DNA of 64,000 nt from the NCBI GenBank assembly GCA_036346375.1, contig CM070515.1, forward strand, positions 8,764,423 through 8,828,422, read 5' to 3'. The notes below the pieces were generated by a model. That model was not told the DNA's origin. It saw only the letters and a list, made by a program, of their open reading frames with translations, and ran no database searches. Every line of letters starts with the position of its first letter. Position 1 is the stretch's first letter. This stretch comes from Guadua angustifolia (lineage: Eukaryota; Streptophyta; Magnoliopsida; Poales; Poaceae). Position numbers and translations under genes: made by a program. This document shows positions 1-11,552 of the stretch, in pieces.

Positions 1-3000
1 CGCCCTCCCTAACTTCCGGCATCCACATGACGGCCTTGTGGTGGCCTCGCCATCATCGACTTCCTACGGCATGTGTTAAGCGCCTCTCAACTTGGTGAGC
101 TGCCATATCCCGGCGAATGAGAGGTGTCGAGCCACCCTCCTCTCTCGTGATTGTCTATATGTGCGTTTAGCATTCAAATCTAATTTTACAGGCAACAAAC
201 GAAGTTATCAATTGATAAATTAGACCTTCAACGAGTCACGCCTCACTAGACCACATGACATAGGAAGCAGTTTACCGCCAGGAAAGCTTCTTCTTCCTTT
301 AGTTGCATCAGTGCACGTGTGCATTCGCTACCGTTATGGTAAAAAACTTAACGTCGGTGCAAAAGAGCGTACTTTGAGTCCAGTGGCCGAAGGGTTGCCT
401 TAAACCCAACGGAAGCATGTTGGACAGGATAGAGCTTGTTGGGTGCACCGTAGGGTTTGAAATATCGTTTTTGCTCAACATCTCGGAGCTGGCCAGAGAG
501 CAAAATCTCACTAAGATGATGATCAAGTTTTATGAATTTTTAAAAATTTAGACAGTGCTACTCTTATGATAAAAGCCTTACTAGAAAACTTCAACCAAAT
601 GAAACATGGTACAAACCACGTTAGAAAATTTTAAAAAATTTTGTGGATGGTATTGATGTATCATTAATATTTATGTAAAAGTTTCATGTGATGATAAAGC
701 TTCAAGAAGTTCCAAAGATTCTTACAGTGCTACGTCCTGATAAAAGCCTGTCGATTAATACATAAATTTGCTTTAGCAAAAAAAAGGAGGTTTAAAATTT
801 TTGAAAATTTTTTAGAAGGTTTATAAGAAAATTATTAAGATACCATACAAATTTTTGAATCACGATCACACTCTAGTAAATTTATGAAATTCTTACAAGT
901 GCACTGAATTATTTATGTTCTTTTTGTTTAAAATTTTTGAAATATAACAATGAAGTTAAATGCATACATAGATTTGATTGAGCAAGTAAAAAGGGTTTAA
1001 AACTTTTAAAAATTTTATAAAATGGTACTGAGGCAATTCTTTAGCTCTCATAAAAATTTTGGATTATGATCACTCTCAAGAAAATTTATAAAATTCTGGT
1101 AATGTTACTGTCCCAATTATGTTCATTCAATTTTTGATTTTTTAAAGATAACAAATGATGTTAAAATATTTTTAATTTTTTTATGATCCTACACTTCCTA
1201 GGATGGAACCATAAATTTTTCACATCATGATAAAGTATGTACAATTTTATAAAAATCTGGTAGTATTTCTGCAGTTTTCAAAAAATGTCTTAAAAATTCG
1301 GTTTTTCAACAAATTTTCATAGGAGATGACTTTATTAAGGGTTATGGGACCAAATCTGGTCAAATTCTATCAAAAAATTCAAAACCAGTAAAAAAAACAT
1401 GAGATCTCAGCGAGATTTGACGAAATCTCACCGAGATTTCTGAGATTAATGTAGCAATTTAATTTTTTTTTACTCTTGCCAGTATTTTAAAATTCGTCTA
1501 TATTCGAAAACCGAGATCTCGCAACATTTTAAACTTTGGTGCACCGGCACTTGGAACAATCAAAATTTTCCTCTAGAATCAGCTTTTGATCAGGCCTATT
1601 TGTAAGTTTTGTATCACGAATTCGCAAGGTACCTGAAAAGTACAGAGTTTGGCTTGACAAAAGCAGCGATAAATGAGACACTGCAAAGCAAACAACCGCC
1701 ATACTGAGGCCATCACATCAAACGTCGCCATCTCCATCACCGTCTTGATGTGTTGCCATCATGGTGGAGTTCAAGTTAACGCCTTTTTTTGAGGGGGGGG
1801 GGGGGGCTTTCTAGGTTAAAGTCATCTGGACAGCCTAGCTTTTAAACAGATTTTAATATGATCTAGAAATTATATATAAAAGTTTAAAGTCAAAAACTGA
1901 AAACTGTGTTGAATCTGACTTTACATATTATTAATGAGAAAAATTAGATATTTATTAAACGATATCTTATAAAAAGCTGCCACTACTTTTCAATCAAAAA
2001 AAATTAAAAGACCTCTTTTCAGCAAAGCTACAACTCTCATTCATAAACAGTCTCTAAGATAGTGACAGTGCAGATTAATCCACGGAGTACCGAGGAGCCC
2101 CAACCCAGGAAGGCACCTGCCGGCGTCCAAAGCCGGAAGGCACGCGGGATTCGTGGATGCACGCACCACCGTCACCGTGCGCTCGCCCAAAACCCGGGGG
2201 GGGAGACGGTGGTCGCGCTGCCGCACGTCGTGGTGAACTGGTGATCACTAATTCAGAAAGCGAGAAGATTCGGGGGTTTCAAGGATAGCTATCGAGGGTG
2301 TGTGTTTATCGTGCGGAGACGCAGTTTTCCTTTCGCGTGGCTTTGACGAAGTGACGACCGTCTTTCCCTGACCAAAAGAAGCAGTCGATTGATCGGCAGC
2401 CCTAGAAAATGCTGCGCTCCGTACTGCAGCTCCTGCATCAATCTACACCTTCAAGGCTTATAAGTCCTTGCGTGTGAATTCCGGACTCTGCATAAACAGT
2501 CGTGCGTGCATTGCACATGCACCAGATCGACGCCGTCCTTCGACGCCATGACTAGGGCTGGAAAAAAGCTCGTTGAAATTTCGATGGTTCGTTTAAAATC
2601 GTCTCCGATTACATTCGTTTTTTCTTTTAAAATAAAAATTAGTTGATTTGAACAAGAAATAACTTCGGCTCGTTATCCACCCCTAGCCATGACCAACCAG
2701 ACGGCGAATTAAGCTTGACCAGTAATGGTTGCATTTTTGGCGCATGCGGCAGTTTGGCACACTTCGACGACCTTCATTCGATCACGTTGCTTGTACACCT
2801 GGCCATGAGGCGAAATGAATTTCAGCTCACGTTGGCGCAGGCAGCTTGGCGCGTGCTTCACCACGCCTCCGCATCTATTCCTGCACTTGGACGATTGGTA
2901 CTGGCTGTTCTGATTATGGATGGAATTTAATGGTACCCATTTGTTTGTTGGATATCCTTGAAGGCTTGAATATACGACAGGCATGATTCATTACGCTCGC

Positions 3001-3071
3001 AAGGAAATCGACGCCGCCAGCGGTCTAACCCCACTGTCTAAATTTATAATAAGGTATATTTTCTGAAAGAT
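1..3071. other. Intergenic DNA, no gene recognised
   Basis: AT-rich sequence with stops in all frames and no conserved protein segment that I can recognise. Around 1390-1520 a short motif resembling GAGATTTC recurs. A run of 14 G residues lies at 1793-1806. A GC-richer patch at about 2060-2260 gives short overlapping open frames on both strands but no family match. Confidence 0.6.
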
Positions 3072-3668
3072 TGTGATGCACTAAGAGGAAGCTGAATTGG
3101 TACACACTAATTCCTAAAACTAATATTTTTTTATTAATTCTAAAAATTACTAAAATACTGACCAAACTTGAAGAATAAATCTAGAATAAATAATCTAATA
3201 AGATCAAGAAACACAATTAGGTTGAATAAGCAAACTAGGAAGCAATTATATGTAAATAAGAATTTATAGCTCGGAATTCATACTCACTGGTTTTCATCAA
3301 AGAATAAATACAAGGATCTCTTTACATAAAACCACAACCCCAAAATGATCTTCCAAATTTTTCCTCAATTTTCTCTTTTTTCTTCTTCTTCTTTTTCTCT
3401 CTGCGCAACACTGCTCGCTAAAACTCACACACGCACATGCACTGCCCACTTGTCGCTCTGGCGTGACTCACTCGCATAGCCTACTGGCCACTACACTGTA
3501 TCGTACATCTGCGTAGATCTCTACGCGTACTGTCTCGCTACATCTGCGACCCTCACGTGCTGCACCTACACCTACGACCTCATGCTGCTATCGGCCTACG
3601 CGCCATCTGCATGAATTCTCCCCGACTTGCAATATGCAACATCAAATAATTCATAATTTTTATCAACA
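3072..3668 (-). repeat. 3' LTR of a degenerate Copia-type retrotransposon
   Basis: This segment begins TGTGATGCAC and ends TCAACA on the plus strand, giving TG...CA termini. Its first 290 bases are clearly repeated from 8132, interrupted there, and continued from 9567. Examples are the shared stretches around AAATTACTAAAATA, CAAACTAGGAAGCAATTATA and GGATCTCTTTACATAAAA. Immediately right of it, 3669-3681 reads as a purine tract on the minus strand (AATAAGGGGGAGAT), the expected polypurine tract next to a 3' LTR. The element is therefore read right to left. The two LTRs are diverged and indel-rich, so the insertion is old. Confidence 0.75.
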
Positions 3669-3712
3669 ATCTCCCCCTTATTATTCAATTACTCCCCATC
3701 ATATGATTCAAT

Positions 3713-4100
3713 TAGGGTTGTAAACGAGCCGAGCTCGAGCGAGCCTGGCACTCCAGGCTCGAACCGAGGTCGAGTTAAGGATTGAGCCTTGACCCAAACC
3801 CAAGCTCGGCTTGGTTCAAGCTCGAGTAGTCTCGAACTCGGCTCGAGTAAGCTCGGTAAGCTTGATAAGCTCGAGTAAGTTCGGTAAGCTCGATGGGTTC
3901 GGTAACAAACTCGAGTAAGTTCGGCTCAAGGAAGCTCGGTAACAAGCTCGACTTAAGAAAACTCGGTCTAGGCTTGAATAGGCTCGCGAACTTTTCAAGC
4001 TTGCTCGGTTAAGCTCTCGAGCTCGAGCCGAACTCGAACTGAGCCTCTCGTGAGCTGAGTTCGAGTAGCTCGCGAGCCTCGAGTTTTTTTTACAACCCTA
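3713..4100. mobile_element. hAT-type MITE with GCTCGAG-rich interior
   Basis: Terminal inverted repeats TAGGGTTGTAAA (3713-3724) and TTTACAACCCTA (4089-4100) are flanked by a perfect 8 bp target duplication, GATTCAAT, at 3705-3712 and 4101-4108. An 8 bp duplication and a TAGGG terminus are typical of hAT elements. The 388 bp interior encodes nothing and is packed with degenerate AGCTCG/GCTCGAG and AAGCTCGGTAA copies on both strands. It sits just inside the 3' LTR of the host Copia element, so it inserted after that element. Confidence 0.85.
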
Positions 4101-5309
4101 GATTCAATTACTTCCCCTAGACATATGCAACATGAATTTTCTTAGTTATCACAATTTAAAGCACATTTTAATATATTATTTCTGCCTCCATTGGCAAAAC
4201 ACACATCAAGGATGAACGAAAAAAAGTACTATTGGAGCAATAAATAATTAAACTAAATTCATGCACTCAAAATATATCATGAGCAATCGAGTTAAATAAA
4301 AAAACAAATACCCATACAACATCTACTCTAATAATAAGTAGTACAAAGGAACATTTAAACATCTAGAAACCGTCCACTAGAATAAACCTCGTTTCAACTT
4401 ACAAATCAAAATAAGCATTTCATTCACACAAGCAAAAATCAGGACTGCATAATAAAACTTTGTGTAGCATAAGTAAGAACCTTTCTTCGAGATTTTAAAA
4501 GGCTATACATAATCATCTACTCCATCCAATCACTTACACCACATGTATTTGTCTAGTATGCCCAAAGACAAAACATTTATTTACTTGTACCACTTTGAGG
4601 TATTTTTTTATCTTTCTCATCCACTTTGAGGAAGCTTTTTTTAAATTTGACAACCTCAATTTTTCAAGTTTATAGTCATGGGCTTGACGTGGGAACGTGT
4701 TATGTTAGGCATATATCGACTACTAATATGGTATTAGAAAGTAATGGAAGTAACGTACATTTAGCATAACCCGCTAAATGTCGTGTACTAGTGAACACTT
4801 AGTATTATTAAATGTGATTTTAGCAAATTTTCGATATTTCTCAGTAAAGAACAAAAGTACCCAAAATTCAATAAGTAAGGAACTTTGTCATGAACAAATG
4901 GGTACTAGACAGTTTAAAGTAACTTGCTACACACCACTATCAAGAATAGATATTGACAGATGTTTACATATAAAGAGATTTTAAAAGATATTGCTCACAA
5001 CACTCTAAATAAATGTATCTATTTCAACACATATACATATGCTCTCCCTTAATTATTGTATTTATAGTACATTATTTGAATGAAAGATATCCAATTCTCC
5101 TCTTAATCTTACAAACTCAGAAAATGCCAAAGGTTTAGTAAAAATCCATTTTTTCTTCATAAAAACAATTGCAATGGTACCTATCTCCACATGATCTAAA
5201 ATAAAATAATATCATATATCAATTTTATCACTAGCAAAATCAGCATAAGAATTGCCAACAAGTTTTAAGTGAGAGTCACGAGAGTACCATAGGCCAAAAG
5301 CACATGTAA

Positions 5310-6237
5310 CACTACTACACAAAAGCTCATCATAGACAGTTCAGAAACCTCATCACAGACGGTTTTGTGAACTGCTCATAAGAAGTGTCGAGAATGACAA
5401 AGAGTCATTGTAGACGGCTTTCCAACCGTATGTGAAAAAGCTCATCACAGACGGTTCGTAAGTGGAACCGTCTGTGATGTGGGCAGCACCCCTCCGGCCG
5501 CCTCCGCCTCCAGCTACGCCTGGTAGAAGCGTCCGACGTCGGCCTCCTCCTCCGACGAAGACGATAGCTACAACTCGTCGAAGGGATATCGCGACGGTTG
5601 GGAGCTGGAGGATGACCCAGATCAAGCCGGCTCGAGCGAGGACCTGGACGGCCGCAACGAGGACTCCGCCGACTTCGACGACGACTACTCCGGCGATGAC
5701 AAGTAGTCTTTTTTAGTTAAAGTACTTTTATACGTAGTCTTTTGTAATGCTTCTTTTCATATATATATAATGCAATCTAGTTCTCAATTGATCATCAAAG
5801 ACTTTTGTAATGCTTCTTCTTATATATATAATGCAATCTAGTTCTCAATCCAGTAGTCTTTTTTATAAGGCGCGCGTTTACTGTTTTCAATTGATCATCA
5901 TAGACGGTTCGTGGATAAACACGTCTGTGATAAGAGCAATATCACAGACTGTTTTATCCACGAACCGTCTGTGAAGTTATACCTATCATCATAGTCGGTT
6001 TATCGATAAAACCGTCTGTGATATTTCCCTCATCACAGCCGATTTTATCCATAAATCGACTGTGAACTTCTCACTTTCATCATAGATTGTTTGTTGATGA
6101 AACCGTTTGTGATAATCAGACATCACAGACGGTTTCAACCACAAACCGTCTGCGATGTGCCCGAAACACATCACAGACGGTTTGTTCCTAAAACCGTCTG
6201 TGATGATGTGTTTAATATAGCCCCTATTGTAGTAGTG
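5310..6237. mobile_element. Non-autonomous CACTA (En/Spm) element
   Basis: The left end is CACTACTACAC at 5310 and the right end is its inverse, TTGTAGTAGTG, at 6237. A 3 bp target duplication TAA (5307-5309 and 6238-6240) flanks it. CACTA termini and a 3 bp duplication define the superfamily. Subterminal regions hold many direct and inverted copies of TCACAGACGGTT / AACCGTCTGTGA, the presumed transposase-binding arrays, at 5330-5480 and 5880-6205. At 928 bp it cannot encode a transposase, so it would need a helper. The centre carries a GC-rich coding remnant, annotated separately. Confidence 0.9.
5527..5706 (+). pseudogene. Acidic C-terminal exon fragment carried by the CACTA element
   Basis: From 5527 an open frame of 59 codons runs to TAG at 5704-5706. 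It is preceded by a TAG that could be a 3' splice site (TGGTAG). The peptide is serine-, aspartate- and glutamate-rich, for example SSSDEDDSYNSSKGYRDGWE and then FDDDYSGDDK at the end. Composition and codon bias look like a true protein C-terminus and differ from the AT-rich flanks. It may be the last exon of a captured host gene, or the acidic tail of the ancestral element's own protein; I cannot tell which. No start codon is present, so it is not a gene by itself. Confidence 0.5.
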
Positions 6238-8131
6238 TAACTTGTTGAATTCATTGGTTCTCCATTCACATTTGTACCAACTACATGTTCAAGACATTGT
6301 TGGTGTATACTCTTCATCACTTTATACCATCTACAAACTTGCACTTTGTAAAACAGTTGGCTAGATTCATCAAAAGCAACATCATATAACTCATTAACTC
6401 ACCAAGTTGGTTAGTCTCAATATTAAACACATTACCATCATTCTTCACACTTTCTAGACCTGAAAACCATTTTTTATCTCATGTCATGTGTCATGTGCAA
6501 TACAAATCAATTAGCCACCGCTTTCCAAACCCTTTATCTTTATTTTAAAATAAGAGAATATGTTTACGTACTCATACTTTTGTTACTTTGCTATTTTTAA
6601 AACAATTTTTGAGAACATGCAATGTTTTAGCACTATTTGACTCAACCGGACTTCTAGTTCAATATGCATTGTATATGGGTATAACGCCCAAGGTTGCTCT
6701 TTATTTTTGAGGAGATTTAGGATCAAAATTACATTTTTCTTTGATTAAAATTAATTCTATTAGCCTCAAAACAACAAGTAGGATGAACAAAATAATTTCT
6801 AGCAATATGACCAATCCTATAGCAGTTATAGCAACTAACATTATGAAAATTACTCCAAAATTTTGAATCTAAATTATCATACCAATTGGTTTAATATTTC
6901 TAAATTTTCCACAATTAAAATATTTTTCACAATTTTATTTTCAGATTTAGCATTTGAGGTAACAACATGCAAATTGGAATTTGCTTTAGCTAACCGAGTT
7001 TGAGAACAGGAACTTTTAATGTATCATAGTCCTTCTTTCATGAATGAGCATTTTATGTATCTAGGATCATATTTAAGTTATTCTAACCATTTTTTATTTT
7101 TTTTTCTAAAGTCATTTTCAATTAGTTGTTTTGTTAAGCAAGATCAGGATATCTATTATATAAAAATATTTAAGGACATTTTTCAAGTTCAATTAATTTA
7201 CTCCTAATTTTAGCAAGGTCCTCACTAGAAAATTCTTTACACATTCTTCTCTAAATTGGAGCATTTTTTTACATCCTTCTCTAAATTGGAGCATTTTTTT
7301 ACCAAATAATTTTTCAACAAATCTACTCTTTTTGTAATATAAGACAATTATCACATGTTAAAGTCACTCCTATGAAAATTCACATGACTCACAAGAAGCA
7401 TTCTAAAGATTAAAAATTTTATTTTTCAAAATTTCACATGATTTACAGGGAATATCAATTTTCTTTTTCAGCTCAACACAAGAATCACAGTCATTACCCA
7501 TTTTACTAGTAGTAGAAAGAAGCACATAATATTTCAATTTTAATGCTTTATACTTCTTGATCAAAGTTTCTGAAATTCTCTCTTGTGTAAGAAAAGCTTC
7601 ATAGATTTTAAACTTACTTAACTCATTGTCGTCGTATGTGTCCCCATTGTCTATGTTCCTCCTCATGAAACATAGATAGTAATATCATCATCCTTCCCAA
7701 GAGATGTCAATAGATCATCCTCATCAATGTCACTTGTGAGATCAAACTACTCCACTATGTTCAAAAATGCTTTATGAAGCACTTGTTTCATCTTCTTACC
7801 TGAAATTTACCTTTATGAAAAGATCTGGACTTCTTGTTAGTAAGTTTGGGATAATCACTTCTTACTTTACAAAAACCTTTTTCATTATTTTTTTGAAAAT
7901 TTTATTCTTAAGGCTTTGTTTACTCTTTTAGACAATAGTGAAAGTTCATCAAAACCCATAACACCAATATACTTTTCCTTCTCAACAGTGGCTAAAGTAA
8001 TGGTAGTATCATGAAAAATATCATTATTAAGAACAGGAGGTTTATTCATAGAAAAAGATATAGCATACGCTATGCTTTTTAATTGTTAAATTAAATCTAA
8101 AACAAATATGCTATTATACTAATTGAAGGAT

Positions 8132-8363
8132 CGTGGTGCACCAACAAGGGGGTGGATTGGTACAAACTAATACCTATACCAAATTTTCTTATTTTTGTTG
8201 AATCTAAAAATTACTAAAATAATGACCAAACTTGAAGAATCAATTTAGGATAAATAATCTAAGATCATGAAAGACAACTAGATTGAACAAGCAAACTAGG
8301 AAGCAATTATATGTAAACAAGAATTCCTAGATCGGAATCCATACTCACTAATTTTTATCAAGA
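8132..8363 (-). repeat. 5' LTR of the Copia-type element, first part
   Basis: Matches 3072 to about 3300 of the left LTR through several indels; both copies share GGTACA at the start and CATACTCACT near the break. The match stops abruptly at about 8363 and resumes at about 9567, showing that a roughly 1.2 kb segment was inserted into this LTR. Confidence 0.7.
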
Positions 8364-9566
8364 ACTAGTTCACTGCCCGTGCGTTGCTACGAAAAATAAA
8401 ATTGGTAACGAAACATAAAGGTTAAGCAATAAAAGAAAATTGTACTACAAGATCAAACATCTATTTCTCCCGATTACAAAAGTTTTTATGGTTTCTCCTC
8501 CGGTATGGATTAAAACCAAATATATTGTACGTAGCAATATATATTACTAATCTTTTTATGTTTTAAGATAGCAGCAGTACCTGTACAGATTGATTCAACC
8601 CGTTTCCATTTCCTTCTCTCTCTGCCTATGGCCCACCCCTAGCCCCGCCGGAAAACGAAACCCACGTCCCCACACCGCCGCCGCTGCCACCGATGTATCC
8701 TGCGCCCAATCCGCTCGCCGCCTCCGCCCCATTCCCCACCATCCCCATCATGTCCCCACCCTAGGCCCGCGTCGCCAAGCATGGCGCGCCAGCGGCCGCC
8801 TTCGATTGACCACCCGTTGCCTTCTCTACTGGACGGCGCCTCGGCGGGGAGTTCCTAAGCTTCGCGTTGGCCGATGTGGCCGGCTCCAGTTCGTGACCGA
8901 GGCCTTCGTCTTTGGCGGACACGGCGTCTAGTCGCGGCGTCGAGGAGGATTCGTCATCGGTGAGGTCATGGAGTTCCTCTAGTGCCGCTAAGATTGTGTT
9001 TGGCAGCGGCGTGTCGGGGACATTGGAGGTAAAGAGGAGCTTCTCGTTTGGATCCGGTGACGCCTCGTTGTCTAGTATCTCGACGATAATTGAGGAGCTC
9101 GTCTTAAGTGATTCTTCTGGTAAACAAATCGATGCTAATGCTGATGTTTGCAGAGGAAATGATTTGGTGTTGGAGATGAACGCTGGTGATAGTTTTGGTG
9201 CCTGTGAAAGCAATTTGAACTTGCATGAGGTTTTCTGTCCGAGCATTTTTCATGAAGAGACCGAGCAGCTCAATGAAGGGCGTGGCATACAATCTCAAAC
9301 AATAGGATGTGAGATTACAAAGACAAGCTCGTCATTAGCTGGTCTGTGAAAACTATACAGCATATATAGAATAAAAAAAGAATGATTGGCCTGCTATTAA
9401 TTATCAACATTAATCAGGGATTTTGCTATAATAATCAGTCATATTTGGAGAGATATGGCTGGTTGTTAATCAGGAAAGAATAATTAGCTATAATGACCGG
9501 CCATTATTGAGGATTAGGAGGTGAGGAAGAACGAATCGCTGTCACCAAGTGGTAATTAGAATAGTA
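8364..9566. mobile_element. Insert of unresolved class inside the Copia 5' LTR
   Basis: The LTR alignment with 3072-3668 is broken by this block. Its left edge carries CTAGTTCACTGCCCGTGCGTTGC, a motif I associate with termini of several grass repeats. The right edge is GGTAATTAGAATAGTAG. No clear terminal inverted repeat or target duplication is visible, which leaves a Helitron or a degraded DNA element as options. The middle, 8640-9350, is GC-rich and gene-like, so the block probably moved host DNA. Confidence 0.45.
8912..9349 (+). pseudogene. Gene-like ORF fragment, family not recognised
   Basis: An open frame of about 145 codons ends in TGA at 9347-9349. It starts within the frame without an ATG. 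It is serine-rich at first (RSWSSSSAAKIVFGSG), then mixed (ISTIIEELVLSDSSGKQID), with an ordinary globular-looking tail. Its position inside an insert and the missing start suggest a captured gene fragment. The GC-rich stretch upstream (8640-8900) has in-frame stops and may be its broken 5' part. I do not recognise the family. Confidence 0.4.
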
Positions 9567-9690
9567 GAGATAAGCACAAGGATCTCTTTACATAAAAACA
9601 CAACCCTAAAATAATCACCCAATTTTTCCTCAATTTACTCTTTATTTTCAACTTCTTCTTCTTTTCTCTCTGCGCAGCACTGCTCAGCGC
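9567..9690 (-). repeat. 5' LTR of the Copia-type element, second part
   Basis: Resumes the match to the left LTR (3307-3410 region): GATCTCTTTACATAAAA, CACAACCC.AAAAT.ATC and the pyrimidine-rich stretch ending in TCTCTCTGCGCA. After about 9690 the two LTRs no longer align, so the right-hand boundary and the target duplication are lost or unclear. Confidence 0.6.
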
Positions 9691-11438
9691 TCGCTGGCAC
9701 GTACCTTCCTGCTCAATGTACTGCAGCGATCCTGTATCAAGAACACTGAAGCACGCTGAGCACTGTAGCACCGAAGTCCTTTTCTCGTGCGCCGCCGCCG
9801 ACAGGTACTTCTCTTTTTCTTTTTTGTGCGCTCTTTTTTTTTTCTGCAGCTACGAAGCCAGAAGGCACCCTGCTATTTATCCCCTCTTAATCCTAACTTC
9901 TTATCTCTAATCAAATACATATATACATATTCACTGGTCTAATTACATATGACATAATACACACACGTGTACAGTCCACCTGCCGCTCTCGGCCCACCCG
10001 ACAAACGACTAACGAATAAAAAAAATGTGACATGCACCCTTGAGAAAGTTTGAGTCAGCTTACAAATAAATAGCCTCTTAATTAAGAAGCATTGCTCCGG
10101 TTTCAGCATTTAAGCTTCAAAACGAAAGTAGTGGGTCAATTCTCTTCTAGACAGTCTTAAAAAAAATTCCCTTCTGGGTAATTGACGACGAGTGAATCCT
10201 CATCTTTTTGCTTTCTTCCGTATATATTTTGATACCTTTTCTAATTTCTATATTTAAATAACAATACACAAAGGACAAACCAATGACCTAGTGATCTAAA
10301 TGAGGGTGTTCATTTTTATCCATCTAGATTCAATCCCTAGGATCAATATGAAGTGCATTATTTAATCACACACACAAGTGTACTATTCAATGGAAAAGTG
10401 TTTGTATGTGCTCCGTGTCGACACACGGAATCTTCGAAACATTCTATGTGTATAGTGTGCATGTAGTGTGCACCCTCCTTATTCTCTTAAAAACAATAAA
10501 TAACAAATCATGAAATTAACAAAGTACTGCAGCAATAAAGGTGCAATTCCATATTTACCACTTCAATTTTTTTCACTATCTCAGATATCATCTCTGGTCT
10601 CACTGACATATAAGCGCACATATTAGTGAATAGTGACACAAGGAATCACATATCTAAGATTTGTGCAATTTGCAGCTGCATGAAAAAAAAATCCCGATGG
10701 TAAATGTCAATATAGTAAAAACAAATATTCACTCATCGAATTGCTGGTAGGTACGTTGTATCACACGATTAATTGTTACACTAATGACCGGTCAAAATTT
10801 AACAGACAATCAATCGTTGAAGTACACTCGGAATACAATACCGCCAGTTGCGGTCACTTCAACCGCTTTACAGCCAGTGATTAGTCTGTCTTAATTAATG
10901 GACGGCTTTTTTTTGCCACAGTGCTGAATATGTAGAACTCACCTGGGACATGCTTCGCAGCCCCCGGTCAGAAGCGGATATCATGCAGCCACCCACGTGT
11001 GAAATGAAGGAATTAGCTTTTTTAGATAATGAACTAATGAATACGCTGAACCAATTAGTCTCGATCTCTATATATCACTGTCAATTAAATCATGTATGTT
11101 TTGACGTTGAAGCACGTCTTGGCACGCAGGTGCGTGCTTGGCGAATCATTTTTTAAATAATATTTTTAAACAAATTACAAAAATAATATGCAAATTAAAA
11201 TTTTACAAAATTTGGCGACGAAGTCTCTGCCACTATTTAAAATGACAACACAAAGCTGTGATCGTTGGCGACAGCTCTCTATAACTATTGACAACAGAGG
11301 CCTGTTGCCATTTCAATGGCCGACAGGAGTGAATATTTATATTTTATAACTCGACATATTATTTCTGTAATTTTTCATTAAAAATATTATTTAAAAAAAT
11401 CCCATGCTCGGCTATGTCGCTGGTGTGCGTCGGTCATC
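9691..11438. other. Upstream region of the terpene synthase gene
   Basis: No coding segment recognised. Two perfect CACGTG G-box cores lie at 9964-9969 and 10994-10999. They are the only regulatory words I would single out; whether they act on the terpene synthase gene is inference. The 10.2-10.9 kb stretch is AT-rich and featureless. Confidence 0.4.
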
Positions 11439-11446
11439 TATAAATA
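11439..11446 (+). promoter_or_regulatory. TATA box of the terpene synthase gene
   Basis: TATAAATA lies 107 bases before the ATG at 11553 and is followed by a CA-rich leader. With a normal 25-35 base spacing, transcription would start near 11470-11480 and leave an 75-85 base leader. It is the best match to a plant TATA box close to the gene. Confidence 0.7.
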
Positions 11447-11552
11447 CCCACCGGTGCAAGCCAACTCAAACCAGCGAGCATCGCCATCCAGACATCTACA
11501 CTAGGCATCACAGAGACCAGCAAAACAAACAAGATCGACCGACGTGGAGGAG

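Larger units (their letters stand above)
4101..8131 (-). pseudogene. Decayed Copia gag-type internal region
   Basis: The internal part of the minus-oriented LTR element, heavily mutated. A minus-strand frame at 7403-7666 encodes a lysine-rich, cysteine-paired coiled segment (motifs such as CDSC and CKSC) like the variable gag region of Copia elements. At 6792-6833 the minus strand reads CYNCYRIGHIARNY, a CCHC zinc knuckle whose last cysteine has become tyrosine. Next to the right LTR, 8110-8122 resembles a decayed tRNA-Met primer-binding site on the minus strand (TTAGTATAATAGC; the usual core is TGGTATCAGAGC). I see no convincing reverse transcriptase or integrase, so much of pol is missing or unrecognisable. 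A CACTA element interrupts the region. Confidence 0.6.
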
